The notes under the pieces are model-generated. The model worked only from the letters and a program-made list of their open reading frames with translations. It was not told where the DNA came from and made no database searches. A program made the translations under genes and the position numbers. 64,000 bases of DNA. Origin: Telluria antibiotica. Its GTDB lineage: Bacteria > Pseudomonadota > Gammaproteobacteria > Burkholderiales > Burkholderiaceae_D. The stretch spans positions 248,001 through 312,000 of the forward strand of contig NZ_JAAQOM010000006.1 of the NCBI RefSeq assembly GCF_011682055.1, read 5' to 3'. This document shows, piece by piece, positions 46,615 to 55,761 of the stretch; position 1 is the stretch's first letter; each line of letters begins with the position of its first letter.

Positions 46615-47505
46615 TTACTCCTGCAGCCGCAGCACGTGGTGCGGCAATCCGGCCGTCTCGGCGCGGAAGGTGAACAGCGCGCCCGCGAGCGGCTGCTGAG
46701 ACAGTTCCTCGGCCGACAGGCCCTTGCGTGCCGACGTCGCGTAGACGGTGCGCAGGTCGTCGCCGGCGAAGGCCAGCTTGGTGATGTTCGAGCACGGGAA
46801 GCGCACTTCGCCCACCTTGCCGCCGGAAGGATCGCGGCGTTCGATGCGCCAGCCGCGGAACACGGCGATCCACACGTGGCCTTCGGCGTCGACGGCCATC
46901 CCGTCCGGCCAGCCGCCGTCCGTGATCTCGGCGAATAACCGCTTGTTCGACAGGCCGCCATCTTCCGCCAGGTCGAAAGCATACACCCGTTTATCCAGCG
47001 TGTCGGTGTGATACAGCGTGCGCCCGTCCGGGCTCACGGCCGGGCCGTTCGTGATGATGTAGCCGTCGTCCATGCGCACGACGTGCTTGCCGTCGAAGCG
47101 GTACAGCACGCCCGTCGGCTGCTCTTCGGCGTCGTCCATCGAACCGAACCACAGGAGACCCTGCGCGTCGACGTGGCCGTCGTTGAAGCGGTTGCCGTTG
47201 ACGTCCGCCTCGACCTTCACGAACGGGACGAATTCGCCGGTCGCTTCCACGAAGCGGTACAGGCCATCCTCCAGCGAGACGACGAGGCCGCCGTCGGAGG
47301 CGCGCACGACGAAGCTGACCTGACCCGGCGCGTCCCAGCTCTTCCGGTCGGACCCGTCGGCCGCGCAGCGGTGCAGGCGACGACCCTTGATGTCGACGAA
47401 CCAGACCTGGCCGTTCGGGGCATCCCACAGGACGCCCTCGCCCAGCGTGGCGCCGACTTCCCACAAGGGCGTGGGTTGCGTGCCCGGGGCGCAGTCAGTA
47501 TCCAT
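46615..47505 (-). CDS. xylC: Xylonolactonase, SMP-30/gluconolactonase family
   Basis: A 296-residue six-bladed propeller lactonase that opens D-xylono-lactone to xylonate. Metal-site features are TLGEGVLWD (Glu), ITNGPAVSPDG (Asn) and WPDGMAVDAEG (Asp), the normal SMP-30 set; NRFNDGHVD is the second conserved loop. It matches the role of Caulobacter XylC and lies between the dehydrogenase and dehydratase genes. ATG 47505 is one base after the xylB stop; ATG 47517, overlapping xylB, is equally possible, and neither has a strong binding site. Confidence 0.87.
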   Translation of the reverse strand: MDTDCAPGTQPTPLWEVGATLGEGVLWDAPNGQVWFVDIKGRRLHRCAADGSDRKSWDAPGQVSFVVRASDGGLVVSLEDGLYRFVEATGEFVPFVKVEADVNGNRFNDGHVDAQGLLWFGSMDDAEEQPTGVLYRFDGKHVVRMDDGYIITNGPAVSPDGRTLYHTDTLDKRVYAFDLAEDGGLSNKRLFAEITDGGWPDGMAVDAEGHVWIAVFRGWRIERRDPSGGKVGEVRFPCSNITKLAFAGDDLRTVYATSARKGLSAEELSQQPLAGALFTFRAETAGLPHHVLRLQE

Positions 47506-47506
47506 C

Positions 47507-48295
47507 TTATGCGCCATACCAACCCGCGTCGACGAAATACTCGCGGCCGGAGATGTGGCGCGCATTGTCCGACGCCAGGAACAGCGACAGCGCCGCCACG
47601 TCTTCCATCTGGACGCGCTCGGGGATGCACTGGCCGGCCAGGATGCGGGCTTCTTCGTCCGGGTTGTGCCACAGCGCCTTCTGGCGTGGCGTGACGACGG
47701 CGCCCGGGACCACCGTCACGGCACGGATGCCGTGCGGGCCGAATTCGCGCGCCATGTTGCGTGTCATGCCTTCGATGGCGGCCTTCGCCATCATGTACAG
47801 GCCCAGTTGCGTGTGCGGCAGGTGCCACGAGATCGAGCCGAAGTTCAGCAGCACGCCGTACTTGCGGGCTTTCATGCCGGGGATGACGGCCTGCGCGCAG
47901 AAATACTGGTGGCGCAGGTTCACGTTCATGCGGCTTTCCCAGTACGCGGGCGTCACGTTCTCGATGTCGTGGCGGTCGTCGTTCGCCGCATTGTTCAGCA
48001 GGATGTCGACGCCGCCCGCTTCCTCTTCGATGTGGGCGAAGGTCGCCTTCAGCTCGTCCAGATTGGTCAGGTCGCACTTGATGAACTTCGGTGCGATGCG
48101 CGAGCCGGCCAGCGCGGCCTCCAGCGCGCGCGAGGCGTCCTCGGCGATGTCGAGGAAGTACACGCGGGCGCCCTGGCCGGCGAAGGCCGTGGTCAGCTCG
48201 GCGCCGATGCCGCTGCCGCCGCCGGTGATGACGACACGCTTGCCTGCGAGGTCGGGGAACGTCGCGTAGACGAATGCTTGGTTTTGTTCAGACAT
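47507..48295 (-). CDS. xylB: D-xylose 1-dehydrogenase, short-chain dehydrogenase family
   Basis: A 262-residue SDR that oxidises D-xylose to xylonolactone with NAD+. The cofactor motif is VVITGGGSGIGAEL, the structural motif LLNNAANDDRH (NNAG variant), and the catalytic site has Ser in NFGSISWHL with Tyr-x-x-x-Lys in LYMMAK. The phrases NDDRHDIENVTPAYWE and FGSISWHL closely recall Caulobacter XylB. It is downstream of xylX by 29 bp. ATG 48295 lacks a good ribosome binding site, so expression may depend on coupling. Confidence 0.88.
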   Translation of the reverse strand: MSEQNQAFVYATFPDLAGKRVVITGGGSGIGAELTTAFAGQGARVYFLDIAEDASRALEAALAGSRIAPKFIKCDLTNLDELKATFAHIEEEAGGVDILLNNAANDDRHDIENVTPAYWESRMNVNLRHQYFCAQAVIPGMKARKYGVLLNFGSISWHLPHTQLGLYMMAKAAIEGMTRNMAREFGPHGIRAVTVVPGAVVTPRQKALWHNPDEEARILAGQCIPERVQMEDVAALSLFLASDNARHISGREYFVDAGWYGA

Positions 48296-48324
48296 GATTT
48301 TCGTTATATTCAAAGGCGCGCCGG

Positions 48325-49509
48325 TCAGGCCGCGCTGGACAGCAGGCCACGCTGGGCCAGGTTGGCGTACAGCGCGCGTACGCCGAAGGTCCACGGTGCG
48401 ATCGCATCGCTGCGCTGGACGGTGTTGACCAGCGTGCCCAGCGACGGCGTGGAGATGCTCACGCGGTCGCCCGCGTGGTGGGTGAAGCCGCCGCCTTGCG
48501 CATCGCGGTCCTTGATCGGCGAGAACATCGTGCCGAGGAACAGCATGAAGCCGTCCGGGTACTGGTGGTGCTTGCCGCAGGTCTGACGCACGAGGTCCAG
48601 CGGGTCGCGGCTGATCTCGCGCATGAAGCTGGCGCCGGCGAGTTCGAATTTGTCGTCGACGCCTTCGATCCGCATGCGCACTTCCGCGTTGCGCAGGGTG
48701 TCGATGTCGAAATCGCCGTCGAACAGGCGGATGAACGGGCCGATGGCGCAGGAGCCGTTGTTGTCCTTCGCTTTACCCAGCAGCAGCGCGCTGCGGCCTT
48801 CGATGTCGCGCAGGTTGACGTCGTTGCCCAAGGTCGCGCCCACGACTTGCGCGCGGCTGTTCACGGCGAGGACGATTTCCGGCTCAGGATTGTTCCAGTG
48901 CGACGACGGGTGCAGGCCAACGGCGGCGCCGTGTCCGACGGCGGACATCGGCTGCGACTTCGTGAACACTTCGGCGTCCGGGCCAATGCCCACTTCCATG
49001 TACTGCGACCACATGCCGCGCGCGGACAGGTCGGCCTTCAGGCGCATGGCGGCCTCGCCGCCCGGCTCCAGTTCCGACAGATTCGTGCCGATGGTCTCCT
49101 GCAACTGCTGGCGCAGTGCGCTCGCGCGGGCCGGATCGCCCTTCGCCTGTTCCTCGATCACGCGTTCCAGCAGGCTGACGGCGAACGTCACGCCGCAGGC
49201 CTTGATCGCCTGCAGGTCGCACGGCGCCAGCAGGCGCACGTCCGCGCCTTCGTCGCCTTGCAACGCGGCGGCCACCAGCGCGTTGACGTCACCCAGGTCC
49301 TCGCCGTCCGCGTCGCGCACGATGGCGACGAGGTCGTCGCGCTCGAACAGTTCGGACACGGTCGGCGCATGACGCGTGATGTCGACCACGCGGCCGTTAC
49401 GCACGGCGACGACGGCCGGGCCGTTGATGTTACCTGCACGCCAGACGCGGCCGACCATCAAGGCCTGGTCGAGGTCCTGCGGCAGCGGATTGGCTTGGAT
49501 AGCTGTCAT
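48325..49509 (-). CDS. xylX: 2-keto-3-deoxyxylonate dehydratase, FAH family
   Basis: A 394-residue fumarylacetoacetate-hydrolase-fold protein that dehydrates 2-keto-3-deoxyxylonate to 2-oxoglutarate semialdehyde, as Caulobacter XylX does. The FAH core is at the C-terminal two thirds; metal ligands are suggested by EVGIGPDAEVFTKSQP, NNPEPEIVLAVN and LGNDVNLRDIEGRSALLLGKAKDN (shown in part by GNDVNLRDIEG). It is larger than ordinary FAH hydrolases (about 280) and matches the XylX length. It is the second gene of the operon, 16 bp after GH3, and links the exported glycosidase to the cytosolic pathway. Confidence 0.88.
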   Translation of the reverse strand: MTAIQANPLPQDLDQALMVGRVWRAGNINGPAVVAVRNGRVVDITRHAPTVSELFERDDLVAIVRDADGEDLGDVNALVAAALQGDEGADVRLLAPCDLQAIKACGVTFAVSLLERVIEEQAKGDPARASALRQQLQETIGTNLSELEPGGEAAMRLKADLSARGMWSQYMEVGIGPDAEVFTKSQPMSAVGHGAAVGLHPSSHWNNPEPEIVLAVNSRAQVVGATLGNDVNLRDIEGRSALLLGKAKDNNGSCAIGPFIRLFDGDFDIDTLRNAEVRMRIEGVDDKFELAGASFMREISRDPLDLVRQTCGKHHQYPDGFMLFLGTMFSPIKDRDAQGGGFTHHAGDRVSISTPSLGTLVNTVQRSDAIAPWTFGVRALYANLAQRGLLSSAA

Positions 49510-49525
49510 GTTGTTCTCTCTTGGG

Positions 49526-51907
49526 TTATGCCACCGTGAGCGTCGTCTTCTTCAGGTCGACGCTGTTCGGTCCTGCGAAAATGGTGAACGTCCCCGGCTC
49601 GACGACGCGCTTCATCGCGACGTTGTAGAACCACAGGTCCGAAGGTTTGATGTCGAACGACACCGTGCGCTGCTCGCCCGGCTCCAGGGTGACGCGCTGG
49701 AAGCCCTTCAGTTCCAGCAGCGGACGGGTGACGGAGCTGACGTCGTCGCGGATGTACATCTGCACGACCTCGTCGCCGCGCACGCCGCCCACGTTCTTCA
49801 CGTCGACGTGCACGCGCGTCGTGCCGGACACTCCCATGCGGTCCTTGTCCAGGCGCGGCGCGGAGATCTCGAAGCGCGTGTACGACAGGCCGTAGCCGAA
49901 GGGGTATAGCGGGGTCGTCACGTCGTCGATGTAGCCGCGGCGGCTGCTCGGCTTGCGGTTGTAGAACATCGGCAGCTGGCCGACGTCGCGCGCGATCGTG
50001 ACCGGGAGCTTGCCGCCCGGGCTCACGCGGCCGAACACGAGGTCGGCGATCGCATGGCCCGTCTCCTGCCCCATGTACCAGCATTCCAGCAGCGCGTCGG
50101 CGCGCTCGGCGAGGTAGTTCACGGACAGCGGACGGCCGTTCAGCAGCAGCACGACGGTCGGCTTGTTCAACGCGAAGATGGCGCGCGCGAGATCGTTCTG
50201 CTGGCCGATGAGGTCCAGCGACGTGCGGTCGCCCAGGTGGTTGTCGGCCCAGGCCTCGCGCGCCGTCTGCTCGTTGTCGCCCAGGACCATGACGATCGTG
50301 TCGGCCTTCTTCGCCGCTTCCACCGCCTCGGCGATGAGGCGCGCGTTGACGTCCGGCTTCGTCCACACGATCTCGTCCTGGCCCCACACATGGCCTTCCG
50401 TCAGGCGCACACCTTCCGCATAGTCCAGCGCGAAGCCGTGCGCTTTCGATTCTTCCTGCAGCGCCTCGTACACGGAGACGACGTGGCGCGGCTTGTCGGA
50501 GTAGCCGCCGATCGGCGTGTCCTTCGCGTGCGTGCCGACCAACAGCAGCTTGCCGACCTTCTGCGGCGCCAGCGGCAGCAGGCCCTTGTGGTTTTTCAGC
50601 AGCACGGCGGTACGTTGCGCGGCCTTGCGCGCGAGGGCGATGGCTTGCGGCGTGGCCGTGCGGGCATCGGCCTGCGCGACGTCGGCATACGGATTCTCGA
50701 ACAGGCCTGCCTCGAACTTCAGGCGCAGGATGCGGCGCACGACGGCGTCGATTTCCTTCGTCGTGATCTTGCCTTCCTTGACCAGCTCACCCAGCACCGC
50801 GTAACCGGCGGGGTCCGGCGTCTCGATGTCGACGCCGGCCTTGAACGCAGCGAGGCCGCCTTCCTTCACGGAGCCGACGAGGTGGTGGCGGCCGCCCAGT
50901 TCCGCAACCGCCATGTAGTCGGACACGGTCAGGCCCTGGAAGCCCCACTCCTTGCGCAACACGTCCGTCAGCAGCCAGCGGTTCGCGTGCGACGGGATGC
51001 CGTCGATCTCGTTATACGAAGGCATCACGGCCGCGATCTTCGTTTCCTTGATGATCTTCTCGAACGGCGGGAAGAAGTCTTCGCGCAGCGCGCGCTCGCC
51101 CACGTTCGCGGGGCCGATGTTGGTGCCGGACTCCGGCTGGCCGTGGCCCGTCATGTGCTTCAAGGTCGCGTAGACCTTGTCCTTGGCGAGCGGCAGCGAA
51201 TCGCCCGAGAAGCCCAGCACGGCGGCCTTGCCCATCGTGCCGCACACGTGCGGGTCTTCGCCATACGTCTCTTCGATGCGGCCCCAGCGCGGCTCGCGCG
51301 CCACGTCGACGACGGGCGCCAGCGCGAGGTTGGCGCCGCGCGCACGCATCTCCTGAGCGGCGAGCGAAAATATCTGCTGGACGAGTTCCGGGTCGAACGT
51401 CGACGCGAGGCCGATCGCCTGCGGGAAGCTGGTCGCCTCTGGCGCCACATAGCCGTGCAGCGATTCCTCATGCATGAAGACAGGGATACCCAGGCGCGTC
51501 TGCTCCAGCGCCCATTTCTGCACGGCGTTCACGTATTCCGCCGTCTCCTTCGGGCCGCGGTTGCCGACGGCGCCCGAGTTGCCGGCGTTGTTGTCGGCGC
51601 CGATCTGGCGGTCGGACGGGCGCGCGAACATGCCCATGCCGTTCGGGTGCACCTGCTTCGCCTTCTCCGCCGAAAAGCTCGTGTCCGCGTTCTGCAGATC
51701 CTTCTTGGTGAGCCACACGCACTGCAGCTGGGCGATCTTCTCGTCGAGCGTCATGCGCCCGAGCAGATCGTCCACGCGCGTCGCCACGGGCGCGTTCGCG
51801 TTCTTGTACACCGGCGTGGCGGCCTTGGCAGCCAGCGCGCCCGGCACGACGGCCATGCCGGCCGCGCCCCCGACCGTGGCCAGAAACTCCCTGCGTTTGA
51901 TACCCAT
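49526..51907 (-). CDS. Beta-xylosidase/beta-glucosidase, GH3, with Tat signal
   Basis: A 793-residue exo-glycosidase. The N-terminus has a twin-arginine signal (MGIKRREFLATVGGAAGMAV). The nucleophile is Asp330 in GFQGLTVSDYMAV; LAPVVDVAREPRWGRIEETYGEDP is the classical GH3 N-domain signature. The C-terminal alpha/beta sandwich and fibronectin-III-like domain (LDKDRMGVSGTTRVHVDVKN, shown in part) complete a three-domain GH3. Position at the head of the xylose-oxidation operon favours xylo-oligosaccharides, although gluco-oligosaccharides from xyloglucan are possible. ATG 51907 begins the Tat signal; upstream are two XylR-box-like sites. Confidence 0.92.
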   Translation of the reverse strand: MGIKRREFLATVGGAAGMAVVPGALAAKAATPVYKNANAPVATRVDDLLGRMTLDEKIAQLQCVWLTKKDLQNADTSFSAEKAKQVHPNGMGMFARPSDRQIGADNNAGNSGAVGNRGPKETAEYVNAVQKWALEQTRLGIPVFMHEESLHGYVAPEATSFPQAIGLASTFDPELVQQIFSLAAQEMRARGANLALAPVVDVAREPRWGRIEETYGEDPHVCGTMGKAAVLGFSGDSLPLAKDKVYATLKHMTGHGQPESGTNIGPANVGERALREDFFPPFEKIIKETKIAAVMPSYNEIDGIPSHANRWLLTDVLRKEWGFQGLTVSDYMAVAELGGRHHLVGSVKEGGLAAFKAGVDIETPDPAGYAVLGELVKEGKITTKEIDAVVRRILRLKFEAGLFENPYADVAQADARTATPQAIALARKAAQRTAVLLKNHKGLLPLAPQKVGKLLLVGTHAKDTPIGGYSDKPRHVVSVYEALQEESKAHGFALDYAEGVRLTEGHVWGQDEIVWTKPDVNARLIAEAVEAAKKADTIVMVLGDNEQTAREAWADNHLGDRTSLDLIGQQNDLARAIFALNKPTVVLLLNGRPLSVNYLAERADALLECWYMGQETGHAIADLVFGRVSPGGKLPVTIARDVGQLPMFYNRKPSSRRGYIDDVTTPLYPFGYGLSYTRFEISAPRLDKDRMGVSGTTRVHVDVKNVGGVRGDEVVQMYIRDDVSSVTRPLLELKGFQRVTLEPGEQRTVSFDIKPSDLWFYNVAMKRVVEPGTFTIFAGPNSVDLKKTTLTVA

Positions 51908-51988
51908 CGACTTTGTCTCCAACTTGTTTTTGTAAGTGAGCCTGCCTGGCATGCGGTGGGTCTGCGCCCAACATTCCAATAACAAAAA

Positions 51989-52002
51989 TGTTACCGCAAC
52001 CA
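51989..52002. promoter_or_regulatory. XylR-box-like site, proximal to GH3
   Basis: Read on the minus strand it is TGGTTGCGGTAACA, 12 of 14 bases matching TGGTAGCGCTAACA. It is 82 bp before the GH3 ATG. Confidence 0.5.
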
Positions 52003-52120
52003 TTCCAGTCTAATCGGCGGATTTGGGCCTTGTCAATCAAATATTCGGAAGATGTCCGGCGAAGGCGACGCAAGCGGTCCGAGCGATGTCGAAATTGGCC
52101 GGGAAAGTGGAAAAATGGGA

Positions 52121-52134
52121 TGTTAGCGTGAACA
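52121..52134. promoter_or_regulatory. XylR-box-like site, distal to GH3
   Basis: TGTTAGCGTGAACA matches TGTTAGCGCTAACA at 12 of 14 positions and is a near-palindrome. It is centred 132 bp from the proximal site, a distance compatible with looping between two operators. Confidence 0.55.
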
Positions 52135-52211
52135 GCTTATGCGCCATGCATAAACCGACAGAAATACGGCGGGGACCACGGCCGCGGCGGGCGCCGCGGC
52201 CGGAACGGCAA

Positions 52212-53324
52212 TCAGCCTGCGCGCTTGGCCGCCGCGAGCGGCAGCAGCGCCGAAGGACGGGTGCGCGGCGCGGCGTCGGACTGGCGGCGCACCAGTTCGA
52301 AGTCCATGCGGACCTGTTCGGGTTCCGCCGCCTCGCCCTCGCGCAGCGCACGCACGCGGCGCACGAGCGACTGCACGGCTTCGCGCGCCATGCCGGCGAT
52401 CGGTTGGCGGACGGTCGTCAGCTCCGGCCAGATCGTCGTCGCGAGCGCCGTGTCGTCGAAGCCCGTGACGGTGAGGTCGCCCGGCACATCGAGGCCCAGG
52501 CGGTGCGCGACGGCGACGCAGGCTGCCGCCATGTCGTCGTTGCTGGCGAAGATGGCGGTCGGGCGATCTTCCAGCGCCAGCAGGTGCTCGGCCGCGTCGA
52601 GGCCGGAGCGATACGTGAACATGCCCTGCACGACCAGCTCCTCGGATGCGTCCGCACCCATCTCCGCGATCGCCGCGCGATAGCCTTCCAGCCGGCGCGC
52701 GCTGGCGGTCTGGTTCGGATGGCCGACGACGAAGCCGATGCGGTGGTGACCCAGGTTGATCAGGTGGCGCGTCATCGCGTGCGCGGCCTCGAAGTCGTCG
52801 ATGCTGACGGCGCCCACGCGGGTGTCCGGCAGGCCGCACGCGACGACGACGGCGGGGATGCCGGCACCGGCGATCGTCGACAGCACGTCCTCGCTGTCGC
52901 ACAGCGGCGGCGGCAGGATGATGCCGTCCAGGCCGTTCTCGACGAGGCGCCGGGTCTGCTCGGCTTCCTGCTCGCCCGCCTCGCATTTTTCGACGAACAG
53001 CTGGACGTTGTTCAGGCCGGACTGGCTCAGGAGGCCGACGAGGAATTCGCTCAGGTAGGCGGCGCTCGGGTTACTGTACAGGAAGCCGACGCGGATCGGC
53101 TTGGAGCCGGCGAGGTTGCGCGCCTCCTGGTTCGGCGTGTAGTTCAGCGCCGCCACGGCTTCCGCCACCTTGCGGCGGGTGCTGTCGCGCACGAGGCCCT
53201 TGCCGTTCATGACGCGCGACACCGTCATCGCGGATACGCCCGCGAGCTTGGCGACGTCCGCCATCGTCGGCTGGCCCCGGCGCTCCACCTCTTCCTGGAC
53301 GGACTCTGCTTTGGCTTTCGTCAT
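52212..53324 (-). CDS. LacI family transcriptional repressor (XylR-like)
   Basis: A 370-residue regulator. The LacI helix-turn-helix is TMADVAKLAGVSAMTVSRVM with hinge helix NLAG (about residues 20-75). The periplasmic-binding-protein-like effector domain follows (IRVGFLYSNPSAAYLSEFL to GFDDTALATTIWPELTTVRQP). It has a 20-residue N-terminal extension before the helix-turn-helix and an alanine-rich tail. It is divergent from the GH67 gene and flanks the xylose operon, so xylose or an aldobiouronate is a plausible inducer. Operator-like sites in its own promoter suggest autoregulation. GGGAG precedes ATG 53324. Confidence 0.9.
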   Translation of the reverse strand: MTKAKAESVQEEVERRGQPTMADVAKLAGVSAMTVSRVMNGKGLVRDSTRRKVAEAVAALNYTPNQEARNLAGSKPIRVGFLYSNPSAAYLSEFLVGLLSQSGLNNVQLFVEKCEAGEQEAEQTRRLVENGLDGIILPPPLCDSEDVLSTIAGAGIPAVVVACGLPDTRVGAVSIDDFEAAHAMTRHLINLGHHRIGFVVGHPNQTASARRLEGYRAAIAEMGADASEELVVQGMFTYRSGLDAAEHLLALEDRPTAIFASNDDMAAACVAVAHRLGLDVPGDLTVTGFDDTALATTIWPELTTVRQPIAGMAREAVQSLVRRVRALREGEAAEPEQVRMDFELVRRQSDAAPRTRPSALLPLAAAKRAG

Positions 53325-53349
53325 GTTCTCCCGCTTCCTGTCAATTTTT

Positions 53350-53363
53350 TGTTTGCGCTATCT
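53350..53363. promoter_or_regulatory. XylR-box-like site in the lacI promoter
   Basis: TGTTTGCGCTATCT matches TGTTAGCGCTAACA at 11 of 14 positions and begins 26 bp upstream of the lacI ATG, a position suited to autorepression. Confidence 0.45.
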
Positions 53364-53437
53364 TATCACTGCCGGGGCATGCAAAGATAGGCATAAAAGT
53401 GGCCGTAAACACCCAGAAATCGATTTCGCAAATCAAG

Positions 53438-53451
53438 AGTTTGCGCTAACA
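53438..53451. promoter_or_regulatory. XylR-box-like site before the GH67-GH10 genes
   Basis: AGTTTGCGCTAACA matches TGTTAGCGCTAACA at 12 of 14 positions. It overlaps TAACAT, a possible -10, and CGCAAA/TTTGCG arms at 53427-53445. It is 55 bp before the GH67 ATG and 88 bp from the site in the lacI promoter. Confidence 0.55.
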
Positions 53452-53505
53452 TTCAAACGCCGGGCGGGCCGCCGTACCGGCACCATAACGATAACGGAGA
53501 CTACG

Positions 53506-55722
53506 ATGCGGTATTTGATACGGCGTGCACGCGCACGACTGACGGCGGCGCTCGCGCTGACCGCCCTCCTCGGCCTGCTCACCACGCACCTTGCCCATGC
53601 GGCGGACGAAGACGGCTACGACCTGTGGCTGCGCTACCGGCCCCTGCCTGCCGCCCCGCGCGCGGCGCTGGCCGCGGCCGCCACCGGCATCGCGGCGCCA
53701 AGCGACACGCCGACCGTGCGCGCCGCCGTCGCCGAACTCCAGCGCGGCCTCGCCGGCCTGCTGGGACGCACGCCCGATACGATCGCCGTGGCGGCCCGGC
53801 CCCGCACCGGTGCCGTCGTCCTCGCGCGCGCCGCACGGCTGCCCACTGGCCTGGCCGACGTCGACGCGTTGCGCGCCGCGCTCGCCACGGCCGGCGCCGA
53901 AGGCTATGTCGTCCGACGCACGCGCATCAATGGCGCGCCCGTCACGCTGGTCGCGGCGAACACGGACATCGGCCTCCTGTACGGCGGCTTCGCATGGCTG
54001 CGCCAGCTGCAGCTGGGCGCCGCGCCGGAAGGAATCGCCTTGCTCGACAAGCCCGCGCTGCCGCTGCGCGTGCTGGACCACTGGGACAACCTGGACCGCA
54101 CCGTGGAGCGCGGCTACGCGGGCGAGTCGATCTGGAACTGGTGGGAGCTGCCGCACATCGTCGACCCGCGCTACACGGACTACGCGCGCGCCAACGCGTC
54201 GCTGGGCATCAACGGCGCGGTGCTGAACAACGTCAACGCGAAGGCCGAGGTGCTGAGCCCCGCCTTCCTCGCGAAGACGGCCGCCATCGCGGACGTGCTG
54301 CGGCCGTACGGCATCCGCGTCTACCTGTCCGTGCGCTGGTCGACGCCGCTGGAGCTGAAGGAGACGAAGACGGCCGACCCGCTCGACCCTGCCGTCGCGG
54401 CGTGGTGGGCACGCAAGGCCGACGAGATCTACCGCACGATCCCCGACTTCGGCGGCTTCCTCGTGAAGGCGAATTCGGAAGGCCAGCCCGGTCCGCAGGA
54501 CTACGGCCGCAACCACGCGGACGGCGCCAACATGCTGGCGCGGGCGCTCGCGCCGCACCGCGGCATCGTGATGTGGCGCGCGTTCGTCTACAGCCCGCCC
54601 GCCCATCCCGCGCAGGCCAGCGACCGCGCGGCGCAGGCGTACGATCAGTTCCAGCCGCTGGACGGGAAGTTCGCCGATAACGTCCTCGTGCAAGTGAAGA
54701 ACGGCGCCATCGACTTCCAGCCGCGCGAACCGGCGCACCCGCTGTTCGGCGCCATGCCGCACACGCCGCTGATGATGGAATTCCAGGTGACGAAGGAATA
54801 CCTGGGCTTCGCCACGCACCTCGTCTACCTCGGCCCGCTGTTCCAGGAAACGCTGAGGTTCGACACGCGCGCCGGCGGCCAGCCGATGCCGGTCGCGCGC
54901 GTGCTCGAAGGCGCCCAGCAGGGGCGCGTGGGCGGCATCGCCGGCGTCGCCAACATCGGGGCGAGCCGCAACTGGACGGGCTCCACGTTCGACCAGGCCA
55001 ACTGGTACGCGTTCGGCCGCTTCGCGTGGAATCCTGACCTGGACAGCCGCGCCGTCGCGCGCGAATGGGCGGGACTGACGTTCGCGCCGGATCCGCGCGT
55101 CGTCGACCCCGTCGTCGACATGATGATGCGCTCGCGCGAAGCCGCGGTCGACTACATGACGCCCCTCGGCCTGCACCACATGATGGGCACGGGCCACCAC
55201 TACGGCCCCGCGCCGTGGGTCGACGACCTGGGGCGCGCCGACTGGAACCCCGTGTATTACCACCGCGCGGGCAAGGACGGCATCGGATTCGACCGCACGG
55301 CGACGGGCAGCAATGCCGTGGCCCAGTACGCGCCCGACGTCGCGCGCCGCCTCGCCGACCCGGCCACGACGCCGCCCGAACTCCTGCTGTGGTTCCACCA
55401 CCTTCCCTGGGATTACCGCATGCCTTCCGGCCGCACCTTGTGGGACGAGCTGGTTGCGCACTACGACCATGGCGTGGCCGAGGTCGACGCGATGCAGGCC
55501 GAGTGGCAGCGCCTGCGTCCGTATGTGGACGCGCGCCGCTACGCCGACGTCGCGCAGCGCCTCGCCCAGCAGCGGCGCGAGGCGCAGTGGTGGCGCGACG
55601 CGTGCATCGCCTATTTCCAGCACCGGTCCGGCCTGCCGCTGCCCGCCGGGGCGCGGCCGCCCGCACAGTCCCTCGAGTACTACCGGGCGCTTGCTTTTCC
55701 ATTCGCGCCCGGCCATGGCTGA
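53506..55722 (+). CDS. Alpha-glucuronidase, GH67
   Basis: A 738-residue enzyme that removes 4-O-methylglucuronate from the non-reducing end of xylo-oligosaccharides. Signal peptide 1-32; N-terminal alpha/beta domain; TIM barrel with ESIWNWWELPHIVDPRY. Catalytic acid Glu325 is in KANSEGQPGP; the paired bases are Asp403 in GAIDFQPRE and Glu431 in VTKEYLGF, spaced 28 residues as in the Cellvibrio enzyme. GGAG lies just before ATG 53506. It is followed by the GH10 xylanase after 39 bp and probably co-transcribed with it. Confidence 0.94.
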   Translation: MRYLIRRARARLTAALALTALLGLLTTHLAHAADEDGYDLWLRYRPLPAAPRAALAAAATGIAAPSDTPTVRAAVAELQRGLAGLLGRTPDTIAVAARPRTGAVVLARAARLPTGLADVDALRAALATAGAEGYVVRRTRINGAPVTLVAANTDIGLLYGGFAWLRQLQLGAAPEGIALLDKPALPLRVLDHWDNLDRTVERGYAGESIWNWWELPHIVDPRYTDYARANASLGINGAVLNNVNAKAEVLSPAFLAKTAAIADVLRPYGIRVYLSVRWSTPLELKETKTADPLDPAVAAWWARKADEIYRTIPDFGGFLVKANSEGQPGPQDYGRNHADGANMLARALAPHRGIVMWRAFVYSPPAHPAQASDRAAQAYDQFQPLDGKFADNVLVQVKNGAIDFQPREPAHPLFGAMPHTPLMMEFQVTKEYLGFATHLVYLGPLFQETLRFDTRAGGQPMPVARVLEGAQQGRVGGIAGVANIGASRNWTGSTFDQANWYAFGRFAWNPDLDSRAVAREWAGLTFAPDPRVVDPVVDMMMRSREAAVDYMTPLGLHHMMGTGHHYGPAPWVDDLGRADWNPVYYHRAGKDGIGFDRTATGSNAVAQYAPDVARRLADPATTPPELLLWFHHLPWDYRMPSGRTLWDELVAHYDHGVAEVDAMQAEWQRLRPYVDARRYADVAQRLAQQRREAQWWRDACIAYFQHRSGLPLPAGARPPAQSLEYYRALAFPFAPGHG

Positions 55723-55761
55723 CCTGCTTTCACACCACCACGCAAAACAGAAGGACACAAA

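Larger units (their letters stand above)
51908..52211. promoter_or_regulatory. 304-bp region between lacI and the GH3-xyl operon
   Basis: No gene is seen. The region is A/T-rich for this genome and contains two operator-like palindromes (51989-52002 and 52121-52134). TTATGC/GCATAA (52137-52153) is a perfect inverted repeat with a 5-base loop that could end the lacI transcript weakly. Transcription of both neighbours runs leftward, so this is the promoter region of the GH3-xylXBCD operon. Confidence 0.6.
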
